Below, in pieces: positions 1-6,917 of a DNA stretch of 8,266 nt (position 1 is the first letter of the stretch; each line of letters opens with the position of its first letter). Origin of the DNA: Pseudomonadota bacterium (GTDB lineage: Bacteria > Pseudomonadota > Gammaproteobacteria > Steroidobacterales > Steroidobacteraceae); NCBI GenBank assembly GCA_021808195.1, contig JAKBCE010000104.1, forward strand, positions 1 through 8,266, in the 5' to 3' direction. A program made the translations under genes and the position numbers. Below the pieces are notes generated by a model. It made no database searches. It was not told where the DNA came from and worked only from the letters and a program-made list of their open reading frames with translations.

Positions 1-718
1 CCAGTTCGATGCCGAACACGCCGGCGAGATCTGCCTCGGCAATCGTCTTGCGTTGCGTCTTCCCCCGCGCGCCCTCGCCATCGACCGCGGCGGCAATCAG
101 CTCGGCGTGATCGAGATGGCGCAGGGTGAAGAGCAACTGCGGCTGCGTATCGAGCCGCGCGCCCACCCCGTACAACACCGCCGCGACGTGCTTGCACATC
201 GTCGCCCAGTCCGGGCAGGAGCAGCTCATCTGGATGTCCCCGGGCTTCGGAAACAGTCCCTGCGTCCGATCGGTGACCTGACGCATCACCCGTTCGGACA
301 GCCGCCCCTCGAGCAGCTCGATCAGCGAGCCGATCTCCCCGGCGCACTGGCGTTTGAGCTCCGACCACCGGGTCGTCTCCAGCGCCTGGATCGTGACCTC
401 GACCTCATAGGGGTGCGGCCGGGATCCCGCCACGACGGCCGCGATCCGCCCCGGCTCGATCTTCAGATCGAGCACTGCGCCGCTGCGCAGGTAGCTACGT
501 CCTCTCGGCAGACGATATTCGTAGTCCCGGTAGGCCTCGAGATTCGCGCACCAGGCCTTGCCCCAGAAACTGCTCGCAATGGCGCGCCCGGCGAGCCTCA
601 CGGGACTGAGGGCTCGCCCCTCCTGGCCGGCCTTTTTCGACAACTTCTGCCCCGCACGCAACGCGCGCGCCTTCTGCTCACCCACGCTCGGTTTGCGTGC
701 AAACATCCGCCAGTTCAT
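1..718 (-). CDS. SWIM zinc-finger family protein (3' end outside window)
   Basis: Reading the minus strand from an ATG at 718 gives 239 codons with no stop, so the gene continues past position 1. Residues about 49-115 carry the conserved N-terminal block of these proteins (FWGKAWC, then RLPRGRSYLRSG). A SWIM zinc site follows: C166-x-C168, six residues, C175-x-H177 (CSCPDWATMCKH, codon of C166 at 221-223), then AAVLYGVGARLD, typical of the family. The start is supported by a GAGGTG ribosome-binding site (minus strand, 726-731) seven bases upstream. It lies 29 bp after the SNF2 ATPase stop codon on the same strand, so the two are almost surely co-transcribed. SWIM domains are known to bind zinc and to be predicted DNA- or protein-binding modules, and in bacteria they often sit beside SNF2 ATPases (for example B. 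subtilis ywqA-ywqB). A role as partner of the ATPase is inferred; the substrate is unknown. Confidence 0.92.
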   Translation of the reverse strand, partial: MNWRMFARKPSVGEQKARALRAGQKLSKKAGQEGRALSPVRLAGRAIASSFWGKAWCANLEAYRDYEYRLPRGRSYLRSGAVLDLKIEPGRIAAVVAGSRPHPYEVEVTIQALETTRWSELKRQCAGEIGSLIELLEGRLSERVMRQVTDRTQGLFPKPGDIQMSCSCPDWATMCKHVAAVLYGVGARLDTQPQLLFTLRHLDHAELIAAAVDGEGARGKTQRKTIAEADLAGVFGIEL

Positions 719-747
719 CGCCGCTCACCTCGCGATTGGCACACGCA

Positions 748-3492
748 TCATGAATCGCACGCCTTGTGAATATCGAGCGCGACCGTCGCGAGCAGCTCTG
801 CATCACTCATCTCGGTGAGCAGCCGCTCACCGCCCTGCGCCAGCAGCTCCTCGGCCAGCCCACGCTTGGCCTCGATGAGCGCGTCGATCTTCTCCTCCAC
901 CGTGCCGCGGCAGACGAATTTGTGCACCAGCACGTTGTGCCGCTGACCGATGCGAAACGCCCGGTCGGTCGCTTGATTCTCCACCGCCGGGTTCCACCAG
1001 CGATCGAAATGGATCACCTGGGAGGCCGCCGTGAGGTTCAGTCCCGTGCCGCCGGCTTTCAGCGAGAGCACGAAGAACGGCGGGCCCTCCTCACGCTGGA
1101 ACTGCTCCACCAGGCCGCGGCGCTTCGCCACCGCCGTCCCGCCGTGCAGCACGAGTCCCGGACGGCCGAAGACCTGCTGCAAGTATTGCGCGAGCGGCTC
1201 GGTGAGCTCGCGGAACTGCGTGAACACCAGCACGCGCTCCTGACGCTCGGCGAGTTCCTCGCAGATCGCCCCGAGCCGCTCGAACTTGCCGCTGCGCTCG
1301 GGCGTGTAGGGACCCTGTCCTGCCCAGTGAGCCGGGTGGTTGCAGATCTGCTTCAGCTGCATCAGCGAGGCGAGCACCGCGCCGCGGCGCTTGAGGCCCT
1401 CGGCGCGCTTGAGCGTCTGCGCCAGTTCCTCGACGCAGCGCTCATAGAGCGTCGCCTGCTCGCGGGTCAGACCGCAGAAGGCGCGGATCTCGGTCTTCTC
1501 CGGCAGGTCGTCGATGATGCGCGTATCGCTCTTCAGGCGTCTGAGCAGATACGGTTGCACCAGGCGGCGCAGCGGCGCATAGGCACCCTCGCCCCCGTGG
1601 CTCATGCGCTTGGCGGCTTCCGCAAACGCACGCGCCCCGCCGAGCAGTCCCGGATTGAGAAAGTCAAACAGCGACCAGAGGTCCGTGAGCCGGTTCTCGA
1701 TCGGCGTCCCGGTGAGGGCGATGCGGGCCGAGGCGGTGAGCTGCTTCACCCCGCGCGTCTGCTGGGCCCCGGGGTTCTTGATGGCCTGCGCCTCATCGAG
1801 CACCGCCAGCCGCCAGGCTCGCGAGCGCAGCGCGGCGGAGCGGGTGACGACGCCATAAGTGCAGAGCGCGACATCGACCCCGCCGAGCGCCGCCTCGAGC
1901 GCCGCGGCGTCGTTCAGATCAATGTCCGTCTCGGAGGGATGCGCCACGAACACCTTCAGGCGCGGCGCGAATCGCTCGAGCTCGCTCTTCCAGTTGGCGA
2001 TCAGGGACGCGGGCGCCACGATGAGGCTGGGGCTGCCTGCACCGTCCGGCGGGCACGCCGCGGCGCGGGCTCCCCGGCCCGAACGGCCGTGCACGTGCAC
2101 CAGGAGCGCAATCACCTGGACCGTCTTGCCGAGTCCCATGTCATCGGCGAGGCAGGCCCCGAGACCGAGCCCGGTGAGCAGCGCGAGCCACTGGGCGCCA
2201 ATGACTTGATACGGCCTCAGCGTCGCGTTCAGACCGGTCCCCGAGAGCGCCGCCTCGGCCTCGGGATGGCGCAGACGCTCGAGCAGTTCGCGCAGCCACT
2301 CGCCCGCCTCGACCCCCGACCAGGCCGCCAGCGACTCGGGCATCTCGATGTGCGCGCGCTCGGCGGGCGCGCCGGCCAGCAGGCGCATGCCCTCGTGGAA
2401 CGACAGCCCGCCGGCGCGCACCTCGCGCTCCACGCGCTGCCAATGTTCGAGTGCCGCAGCGAGTTGCTCGCCGTCGGCCTCCACCCACCGGCCGCGCAGA
2501 CGGATCAGACCCTCCCGGGAAGCGAGCAGTTGCTGCTGCTCGGCATCCGTCAGCGGCTCCCCCTCGAGGGTCATGCGCACGGAGAAATCTAGCAGGGCCG
2601 CGGCGCCGAGCTGCGCCGCGGGCGCATTGCCCACCTGGGCACTGACCTGCGGCCGCAGCGCACGGCCCGCCTTCCACCAGTCCGGGATCCGCACCACGAG
2701 CCCGCAGGCCTCCAGCACGCTCGTGTCGGTGAGCAGCCGCAGCGCCTCGGCGGGACGCCAGGCGAGCGGCTGGTAGATCTCGCCGCTGTCGATGAGCTCG
2801 CGCACCCACTCGAGCCGCTCGGCGGCCTCGCGGATCGGCTTCAGCAGGTTCGCGAGGCGGGCACGGTTCGCCGGACCGGTGTATTCCTTCAGCGCACGCC
2901 CGAGCGGCAGATGGCGGGCCGCACCCTGTGCCGAAACACCGCCGGCATACGTGACCAGGAATGCAAACGGAAACGCCTCGTCACGCGGGTTCTCGGCAAG
3001 GTGGAAGGTGACCCGCCCGACCAGCCGCCAGAGCGGATTGCGCCGATGGAGATAGGTGCGCAGGCTCTCCCCGCCCGCGGCGGCCGCCTCGCGCAGCGTG
3101 GCCTCGATGTCGCGCCAGGCCATGCTGAGGAGCGCGGCATCGAGATACTCCAGGCCGCGGATCGGCGGTGCGGCGAGCCTAAGCGCCTCGAGCTCCTCGG
3201 CCGGCGGCAGCGCCACCAGGACGCCCGGGGCATCGGGCTCGGCATCCCCGAGATGGCACAGCCGGGTCAGATAGCGCTGGGCAAACTCGCGCGCGAAGGC
3301 GAGCCCAGCCGGCAGCGCCGTCGTGGCCTCGGTGCTCGCCAGGTGCACCAGCCCCACCCCCTGACTCTGCGAGAAGGCCCGCTCGATCCGCGCGACGGCC
3401 GCGGCCGGCGTGCCCGGTGCCTCGGGCGACTCCACGGGCTGCACCGCGAAGTGGCGCCGGGCGTTGATGTACAGATCGAGCGATTCGGTCAT
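748..3492 (-). CDS. SWI2/SNF2-family DEAD/DEAH ATPase (YwqA-like)
   Basis: A 914-aa cytoplasmic protein, about the full length of the YwqA-like bacterial SNF2 ATPases. Roughly the first 420 residues are the variable N-terminal region, including an SNF2-helicase-associated region. The motor follows: LRPYQVIGAQWL at 425-436, Walker A DDMGLGKT (450-457, K456), motif Ia region IVAPASLIANW (491-501), DEAQ Walker B (566-569), motif III LTGTPIEN (593-600), then RecA2 with VLVFTQF (754-760), LHGGT (782-786), LSLKAGGTGLNL (809-820) and motif VI QATDRAFRIGQ (840-850, arginines 844 and 847). Every catalytic motif is intact. SNF2 ATPases use ATP to translocate on duplex DNA and remodel protein-DNA complexes; the bacterial target of this class is not settled. 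It is first gene of an operon with the SWIM protein. The upstream ribosome-binding site is weak, so a nearby alternative start is possible. No helicase of the RapA or DISARM type is implied by the layout. Confidence 0.95.
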   Translation of the reverse strand: MTESLDLYINARRHFAVQPVESPEAPGTPAAAVARIERAFSQSQGVGLVHLASTEATTALPAGLAFAREFAQRYLTRLCHLGDAEPDAPGVLVALPPAEELEALRLAAPPIRGLEYLDAALLSMAWRDIEATLREAAAAGGESLRTYLHRRNPLWRLVGRVTFHLAENPRDEAFPFAFLVTYAGGVSAQGAARHLPLGRALKEYTGPANRARLANLLKPIREAAERLEWVRELIDSGEIYQPLAWRPAEALRLLTDTSVLEACGLVVRIPDWWKAGRALRPQVSAQVGNAPAAQLGAAALLDFSVRMTLEGEPLTDAEQQQLLASREGLIRLRGRWVEADGEQLAAALEHWQRVEREVRAGGLSFHEGMRLLAGAPAERAHIEMPESLAAWSGVEAGEWLRELLERLRHPEAEAALSGTGLNATLRPYQVIGAQWLALLTGLGLGACLADDMGLGKTVQVIALLVHVHGRSGRGARAAACPPDGAGSPSLIVAPASLIANWKSELERFAPRLKVFVAHPSETDIDLNDAAALEAALGGVDVALCTYGVVTRSAALRSRAWRLAVLDEAQAIKNPGAQQTRGVKQLTASARIALTGTPIENRLTDLWSLFDFLNPGLLGGARAFAEAAKRMSHGGEGAYAPLRRLVQPYLLRRLKSDTRIIDDLPEKTEIRAFCGLTREQATLYERCVEELAQTLKRAEGLKRRGAVLASLMQLKQICNHPAHWAGQGPYTPERSGKFERLGAICEELAERQERVLVFTQFRELTEPLAQYLQQVFGRPGLVLHGGTAVAKRRGLVEQFQREEGPPFFVLSLKAGGTGLNLTAASQVIHFDRWWNPAVENQATDRAFRIGQRHNVLVHKFVCRGTVEEKIDALIEAKRGLAEELLAQGGERLLTEMSDAELLATVALDIHKACDS

Positions 3493-3590
3493 GATGCAGA
3501 GGTGCCGCCAAAAGCGGCCGGGATACGTACTCCGTCAATAAAAAAATAGTGTAGAATATATACAGTTTTTATACCAGACCATCCGACGCG
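3493..3590. promoter_or_regulatory. Divergent promoter region between the SNF2 operon and brnTA, with candidate BrnA operator
   Basis: A 98-bp gap between divergent genes. Its centre (about 3537-3573) is strikingly AT-rich against a GC-rich background. Within it, 3550-3564 is an imperfect inverted repeat, TGTAGAATATATACA, with TGTA/TACA ends and five of seven pairs matching. TAGAAT at 3552-3557 (plus strand) is a fair -10 for brnT and would give a leader of roughly 25 bases; I see no convincing -35. BrnA-type ribbon-helix-helix antitoxins are known to repress their own promoter, so the inverted repeat is a reasonable operator candidate. No strong promoter for the minus-strand operon could be picked out. 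Operator and promoter assignments are inferences from position and symmetry. Confidence 0.45.
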
Positions 3591-3860
3591 ATGGACTTCG
3601 AATACGACCGGCAGAAAAGCCAGGCCAACAAGGCCAAGCACGGCATCGACTTCGATGAGGCGCAAGCGCTCTGGCAGGACCCTGCTCTGATCGAAATTCC
3701 TGCCCGGGCGATGGACGAGCCGAGATCGCTGGCGATCGCACAATGGGCGGGCCACCACTGGTCCGCGATTTTCACGCGCCGAAGCGAACGAATCCGACTG
3801 ATCTCGGTGCGGCGCGCTCGCGCTGAGGAGGTGAAGGTTTATGAAAGCGAAGCGGTTTGA
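3591..3860 (+). CDS. brnT: BrnT family type II toxin (ribonuclease)
   Basis: An 89-aa protein, the usual length for BrnT. The family signature is clear: start FEYDRQKSQANKAKHGIDF at residues 3-21, with DEA (22-24) following, and near the end FTRRSERIRLISVRRARAEE (61-80) followed by Y84. BrnT toxins have a RelE-like fold and cleave RNA to stop growth; the partner BrnA binds and neutralises them. The reading frame overlaps brnA by 20 bp (3841-3860), so the two are translationally coupled with the toxin first, the normal brnTA order. There is no strong Shine-Dalgarno before the ATG at 3591, but the family N-terminus begins right there, which fixes the start. No truncation or missing block is visible, so an active toxin is likely. 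Confidence 0.93.
   Translation: MDFEYDRQKSQANKAKHGIDFDEAQALWQDPALIEIPARAMDEPRSLAIAQWAGHHWSAIFTRRSERIRLISVRRARAEEVKVYESEAV
3825..3834 (+). promoter_or_regulatory. Ribosome-binding site of brnA
   Basis: GAGGAGGTGA, a near-perfect anti-Shine-Dalgarno match, lies inside the 3' end of brnT; its AGGAGG core (3826-3831) is nine bases before the brnA ATG at 3841. By contrast brnT has no comparable site, which would favour antitoxin synthesis over toxin from the same mRNA (inference). Confidence 0.8.
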
Positions 3861-4071
3861 TCAGACATTCGACGCTGGAGAGAGCGTCCTCGAACATCTT
3901 GACCTGCAACGCGCCCACAGACCCGGCATCGACATCAAGCGCGTCAACGTCGATTTCCCTCAATGGATGGTTCAATCGATTGATCGGCAGGCGCGTCGGC
4001 TCGGTGTGACCCGCCAGTCGCTCATCAAGCTGTGGTTGGCCGAAAGGCTCGAGATGCGCGCCAACCCCTGA
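3841..4071 (+). CDS. brnA: BrnA family antitoxin (ribbon-helix-helix)
   Basis: A 76-aa protein. The N-terminal half (FDQTFDAGESVLEHLDLQRAHRPG, about 6-29) resembles the toxin-binding segment of BrnA antitoxins, and the C-terminal part from KRVNVDFPQWMVQSIDRQA (33-51) through RRLGVTRQSLIKLWLAERL (52-70) is a MetJ/CopG-like ribbon-helix-helix DNA-binding fold. BrnA neutralises BrnT by direct contact and represses the shared promoter. The start is set by the strong ribosome-binding site at 3825-3834 and the 20-bp overlap with brnT. The gene converges on the HipA-like fragment, leaving 42 bp between the stop codons. Length and motifs are normal. Confidence 0.92.
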   Translation: MKAKRFDQTFDAGESVLEHLDLQRAHRPGIDIKRVNVDFPQWMVQSIDRQARRLGVTRQSLIKLWLAERLEMRANP

Positions 4072-4074
4072 TCG

Positions 4075-4095
4075 GCGGCGCGGCCTGCACGCCGC
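4075..4095. other. GC-rich inverted repeat between convergent genes
   Basis: GCGGCG (4075-4080) and CGCCGC (4090-4095) form a perfect 6-bp stem with a nine-base loop just after the brnA stop codon. There is no T-tract on either side, so it is at best a weak, non-canonical terminator. In GC-rich DNA such short arms can arise by chance. Confidence 0.25.
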
Positions 4096-4113
4096 TGCAG
4101 CGGGGACGCCTAT

Positions 4114-4875
4114 TCACATGTTGAGATGCTGGCGGGCGGCGCGGACCTTCTGCGCGTTATCGGTGCAAATAACGCGAAACGGCGCGCTGATGCGATCATC
4201 ATCGGCAGCCCGGGAACAGAACACATCGGCCGCGGCGGCGCCAGCCTGCCAGGCTTCGCGCTCGGCCGGCAAGGGCAAGCGGGGCACGAAATCCACGGAC
4301 GGAAGCTCAACGCCCCGTTGCGGGGCATAGCGCATCGGGAGCATGTCATAGGCAGGGGCCAGGCAAAGCGGGGCAGACGCGGCGGAACTTTGCGGTGTGA
4401 ACGAGAGATTGCCGTCGTGCATGTCGGTATTGGCAATCAGCTGACCGAAATGCCATAAGCGTGTGATGGCCCCGGCGGTGTCTCGATCAATGAGCCGGCG
4501 TTCGAGAAGCTGTGCAGCCCCTTCGGTCCACGGCCGGCCGGCAAGTCTAAACCAGCCGTCGTTGAGCGCCGCCCATGAGCACAAGCCAGAGCGACCGCGC
4601 GCGCCGTGGCGATCAAAGCGAACCACCTCCAGAAAAGTGCGACTCCCCGCTCGTAAAATGTGCGTTTGTGCCGCGGTGAGGCCTGACAGCATCGCAAGCG
4701 TATGCGCCGCGAGAGACTCGCAGGCCAGAAGGTCCGACCCGCGCTGTGTGCCCGGCGAGTGGTCCGAGCCTGAAAATTTCACGATGACGTGAGTCGGTAT
4801 GCCATCAAGGACGCGCACGGCGGTGAACTTCGGGAATTCTCCGGCAGCGCAGCAGCCCGCCTCGCCATCCTCCAT
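4114..4875 (-). CDS. 5'-truncated HipA-family kinase (YjjJ-like), C-terminal kinase half only
   Basis: The 253-aa frame matches the C-terminal part of YjjJ-type HipA serine/threonine kinases: P-loop region AAGEFPKF (10-17), VIVKF with K33, RFDR (86-89), catalytic ANTDMHDGN (148-156; D151, N156), and APAYDMLPM (172-180; D176). All kinase residues are present. Full-length members are about 440 aa with an N-terminal winged helix and N-subdomain, which are missing. The frame stays open upstream to a TGA at 5023-5025 but contains no ATG, GTG or TTG. Family-like sequence (HETYIERAQRAMEDG) extends before the ATG, and no ribosome-binding site precedes it. So the gene has lost its 5' half rather than being a natural short form. 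The P-loop has two cysteines (C8, C9) where I expect serines in relatives. It may be untranslated debris or a small kinase-like domain; I favour debris. Confidence 0.8.
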   Translation of the reverse strand: MEDGEAGCCAAGEFPKFTAVRVLDGIPTHVIVKFSGSDHSPGTQRGSDLLACESLAAHTLAMLSGLTAAQTHILRAGSRTFLEVVRFDRHGARGRSGLCSWAALNDGWFRLAGRPWTEGAAQLLERRLIDRDTAGAITRLWHFGQLIANTDMHDGNLSFTPQSSAASAPLCLAPAYDMLPMRYAPQRGVELPSVDFVPRLPLPAEREAWQAGAAAADVFCSRAADDDRISAPFRVICTDNAQKVRAARQHLNM

Positions 4876-5100
4876 GGCCCGCTGCGCACGCTCGATGTAG
4901 GTCTCGTGTAAGGGCGCCTGCGGTGCTGATGCGGGTAGTTTCTGCAGCTCATCCAGCCAACGATTTCGCGGCCCGACTGGGCACCGACAAGAAGCCCATT
5001 CGCGGTGACCCGAGGCACACGATCAATCCGGGGTTCTGCGGGTAACCCTGGGTATGATCGCCAAGTGAAGAGACGTCGACTGACGTTCGAGCGAGCGCCC
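4876..5100 (-). other. Junction region: open-frame extension of the HipA-like fragment and algA/manC 3' flank
   Basis: From 4876 to 5022 the minus-strand frame of the HipA-like fragment stays open without a start codon. Its last ~20 codons still resemble the family, but sequence further upstream (WASCRCPVGPRNRWLDELQ) does not clearly match it, so a deletion breakpoint probably lies around 4930-5020. From 5023 to 5100 I see no coding sequence; this is probably the original 3' flank of the algA/manC-type gene that ends at 5101. Confidence 0.45.
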
Positions 5101-5325
5101 TCAGTGCGAGCCTGTCGCACCGCAGCTCGTCGTACCCTCTCGGCCGTACTGATCCTCGAGACGCACCATGTCGTCCTCCCCCAGAAACGACCCGTACGGG
5201 ATCTCGATGATGTGCAGTGCGATCTTGCCCGGGTTCTCGATCCGGTGGCGCACCCCGATCGGGATGCAGGTCGACGGGTTCTCCTCGAGCAGGACGATCT
5301 CATTCCCGCGCGTGCTCCGCGCCGG
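5101..5325 (-). pseudogene. algA: C-terminal fragment of mannose-1-phosphate guanylyltransferase/mannose-6-phosphate isomerase (AlgA/ManC/XanB type)
   Basis: The minus-strand frame ending in TGA at 5101-5103 contains ENPSTCIPIGVRHRIENPG, then KIALHIIEI, GSFLGEDDMVRLEDQYGR. This is the unmistakable end of the cupin (type II phosphomannose isomerase) domain of the bifunctional GDP-mannose pathway enzymes, which are normally about 470-480 aa. Only about 74 residues remain. Resemblance to the family begins at ARSTRG, whose first codon starts at 5322, two bases from the edge of the 25-bp tandem repeat at 5324. The nucleotidyltransferase domain and most of the cupin are gone from this window. The fragment cannot have enzyme activity. 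The intact end (YGR plus a short tail and stop) suggests this is the true 3' end of a once complete gene that was cut by an insertion or deletion. Confidence 0.82.
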
Positions 5326-5373
5326 ACCCGGCCGCCGCAAAGCGCGCGGGACCCGGCCGCCGCAAAGCGCGCG
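5324..5373. repeat. Perfect 25-bp tandem duplication at the algA/manC breakpoint
   Basis: Two exact, directly adjacent copies of a 25-bp unit, 5324-5348 and 5349-5373. Each copy starts GGACCCGGCC and ends AAAGCGCGCG. The block sits exactly between the stop codon of the broken hipA (5385-5387) and the point where algA/manC homology begins (about 5322). Being 25 bp, it is not a codon multiple. I did not see a third copy in the window. Origin by replication slippage or as a recombination scar is inferred. Confidence 0.9.
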
Positions 5374-5384
5374 ATTTCTTACCC

Positions 5385-6558
5385 CTACGCGTCGCGCTGC
5401 TCGCGCAGAAAGGGCCGATCGATCTGCTCGGCATAGCGCTCGATGTCCGCGGCCGAGACCCCGCACGCGCGGAAATGCGCCTTCCAGCCATTCACCACCC
5501 GAGCGACCCGGCGCGCTTCCGTCACCGCCGCATCGGGCTTCAGCGCAAACAGATTCGACATCGACAGCGCATTCTCGAGCGTCGAGTCCGCGCCCTGGTG
5601 TCCGATGCGCATCTGTTGAAATCCGAGTGCCTGCCCTGTGGGCAGCACGTCGTATGCCGCAGAGAGCTCGTACTGCTGATCCGCTGAGACGATCAACGCA
5701 TGGCTCTTCTCGTAATCATCGGTGTTATCCATCAGGATATTGAAGACCATGCGACGAAAGAGCTCCTGCATGTCCTTGACGTAGCGCTCGCCCTGCGCAA
5801 CCCCTTTGCGCCGCAACAGCTGCGCAAGCTCCGGGTAACCGAACGGTTCTGCCGCCGCCCGCAGTGCCACCGCAGCGGACAGACAGTGTCGCCGTTGCCC
5901 GCTGCTACGATCGAAGCGCTTGACGGCGATGGCGTGGCCATCGGTCAGGCGCACGGCGATGCTCGTCGCCGTCCGTATGAACGCACCGCGCGCCAGCGTC
6001 AGTGTCGCATGCTCGATGAGCGGGGCATCCGCACGATCACCGTCGGAGAACTTGATCACCCACGGCTCGGCATCGATCTCGAGCAATGCCTTGGGCCGAG
6101 CGCCCCCAGGGCCGCGCCGGGGGCACCGGCTCAGCGGCCTGGATGCACCGCACGAGCTGATAAATCTGCTCGGCTTCACCGAGCACCAGAAGAGGTTCGA
6201 GACGGCGAGGCAGATAGCGCTCGGCGGACGATGAAACTCCGAGGGCCCCGAACCGATCGTCGCCCACATAGTAAAGATACTCGAGCAGGGACAAGCGGGA
6301 CGGCTTGTCGATGAAGCGGATGACGCGCTCGCCCCAGCGTTCCGGCCGCGCATCGTCCACTGCGCCGGCCACCGAGGTGCGTGCGCTCGGCACGAACTCT
6401 GCGTCGATGAGCGGCAAGTCTTCGCTGAGCGCAAAGCCCTCAGCAAGCCAACTCGGCACATACCGCAGTCACGCGCTCTGTAGAGAGCGAACCAGGCGCG
6501 GTCATGAGGGATCCGTCAGGATCCACAGCGCAAGCTCGTCCGTGGGCTCGTAGGTCAT
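5385..6558 (-). pseudogene. hipA: Degraded HipA-family toxin kinase
   Basis: The gene starts at ATG 6558, overlapping the hipB stop as ATGA, with MTYEPTDELALWILTDPS. An in-frame TGA follows (6502-6504), then ten codons, a second in-frame TGA (6469-6471), then LRYVPSWLAEGFALSEDLPL and a well conserved N-subdomain (PERWGERVIRFIDKPSR, YYVGDDRFGALGVS). At about 6100-6125 the frame breaks: the P-loop GGARPKALLE and everything after continue in another frame, consistent with a one-base insertion or a small out-of-frame deletion that also removed linker residues. The kinase half (VIKF, VKRFDR, AAYDVLPTGQALG, IDRPFLREQ) ends naturally at TAG 5385-5387. The catalytic loop reads NTDDYEKSH where the family has NTDDHxxNH, so the histidine is Tyr (5712-5714) and the metal-binding Asn is Ser (5703-5705). 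HipA kinases phosphorylate aminoacyl-tRNA synthetases; this copy should be dead. Confidence 0.88.
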
Positions 6559-6917
6559 GACAGACTGCGGCTCTGACGAGCCCGTGCCGAGGCCGCCGCC
6601 CGTCGCGCTCGACGCTGCAATGCAGTGCGAACTTCACCCTCAATCGCCCGCCGGTCCTCCGCCGGCGCAGCCAGTTCTGGCAGTGCCGCAGCGCGGCCGA
6701 TCAGCCACAGTGCGGTGGCGTACAGCCCCATTCCCACACCCGGATCGCCGCGTTCCAACCGAATGAGGGTCGGCACCGAGCAGCCCACACGCCGGGCCCA
6801 GGTTCGCTGTGATTCCTTCCGCCGCAGGCGTGCGACGGCGAGGTTCTCGCCGAGGTCTCGCAGTGCCTGTGTCACAACGGGCGGGAGCGTCGCCAGGGCG
6901 GGAGCGGATCGTGGCAT
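6555..6917 (-). CDS. hipB: HipB-like antitoxin, XRE-family HTH regulator
   Basis: A 120-aa protein with a Cro/C1-type helix-turn-helix at about residues 22-75 (LGENLAVARLRRKESQ, ARRVGCSVPTLIRLERGDPG), followed by an acidic then very Arg/Ala-rich C-terminal tail (RRARRAAASARARQSR). It overlaps the following hipA start by the ATGA arrangement (6555-6558), the classic hipBA layout. HipB binds its own promoter as a repressor and holds HipA inactive. Unlike hipA, this frame is undamaged. The ATG at 6917 lies only six bases from a plausible -10, so the mRNA may be leaderless; no ribosome-binding site is visible. A later GTG (codon 15) is possible but has no better support. With hipA broken it may now act as an orphan autorepressor (inference). 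Confidence 0.88.
   Translation of the reverse strand: MPRSAPALATLPPVVTQALRDLGENLAVARLRRKESQRTWARRVGCSVPTLIRLERGDPGVGMGLYATALWLIGRAAALPELAAPAEDRRAIEGEVRTALQRRARRAAASARARQSRSLS

Noticed and set aside
53..769. 238-codon open frame on the plus strand
   Set aside because: It is opposite the SWIM protein, which has a clear CxCx6CxH site and a good ribosome-binding site; the plus frame shows no motif.
766..2592. 608-codon open frame on the plus strand
   Set aside because: It lies opposite the SNF2 ATPase, whose motifs are complete; the plus-strand translation is Arg/Leu/Gly-rich with no domain, a usual effect of GC-rich coding DNA.
2911..3549. Plus-strand open frame covering the start of the SNF2 gene
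   Set aside because: Antisense to the N-terminal part of the ATPase and low-complexity; no ribosome-binding site or homology signal.
6100..6125. Programmed frameshift in hipA
   Set aside because: No slippery heptamer with downstream structure was evident, and the gene already has upstream stops, so control by frameshifting makes no sense here.
5385..6461. A 358-aa minus-strand protein as an intact gene
   Set aside because: Only the part from GGARPKALLE onward is HipA; the first ~110 residues are out-of-frame translation of the hipA N-terminal region, so this is one broken gene rather than a novel fusion.
6469..6504. TGA read-through or recoding (selenocysteine or Trp) in hipA
   Set aside because: Other genes in the window use TGA as their stop, no hairpin typical of recoding was seen, and a frameshift plus active-site losses in the same gene point to decay.
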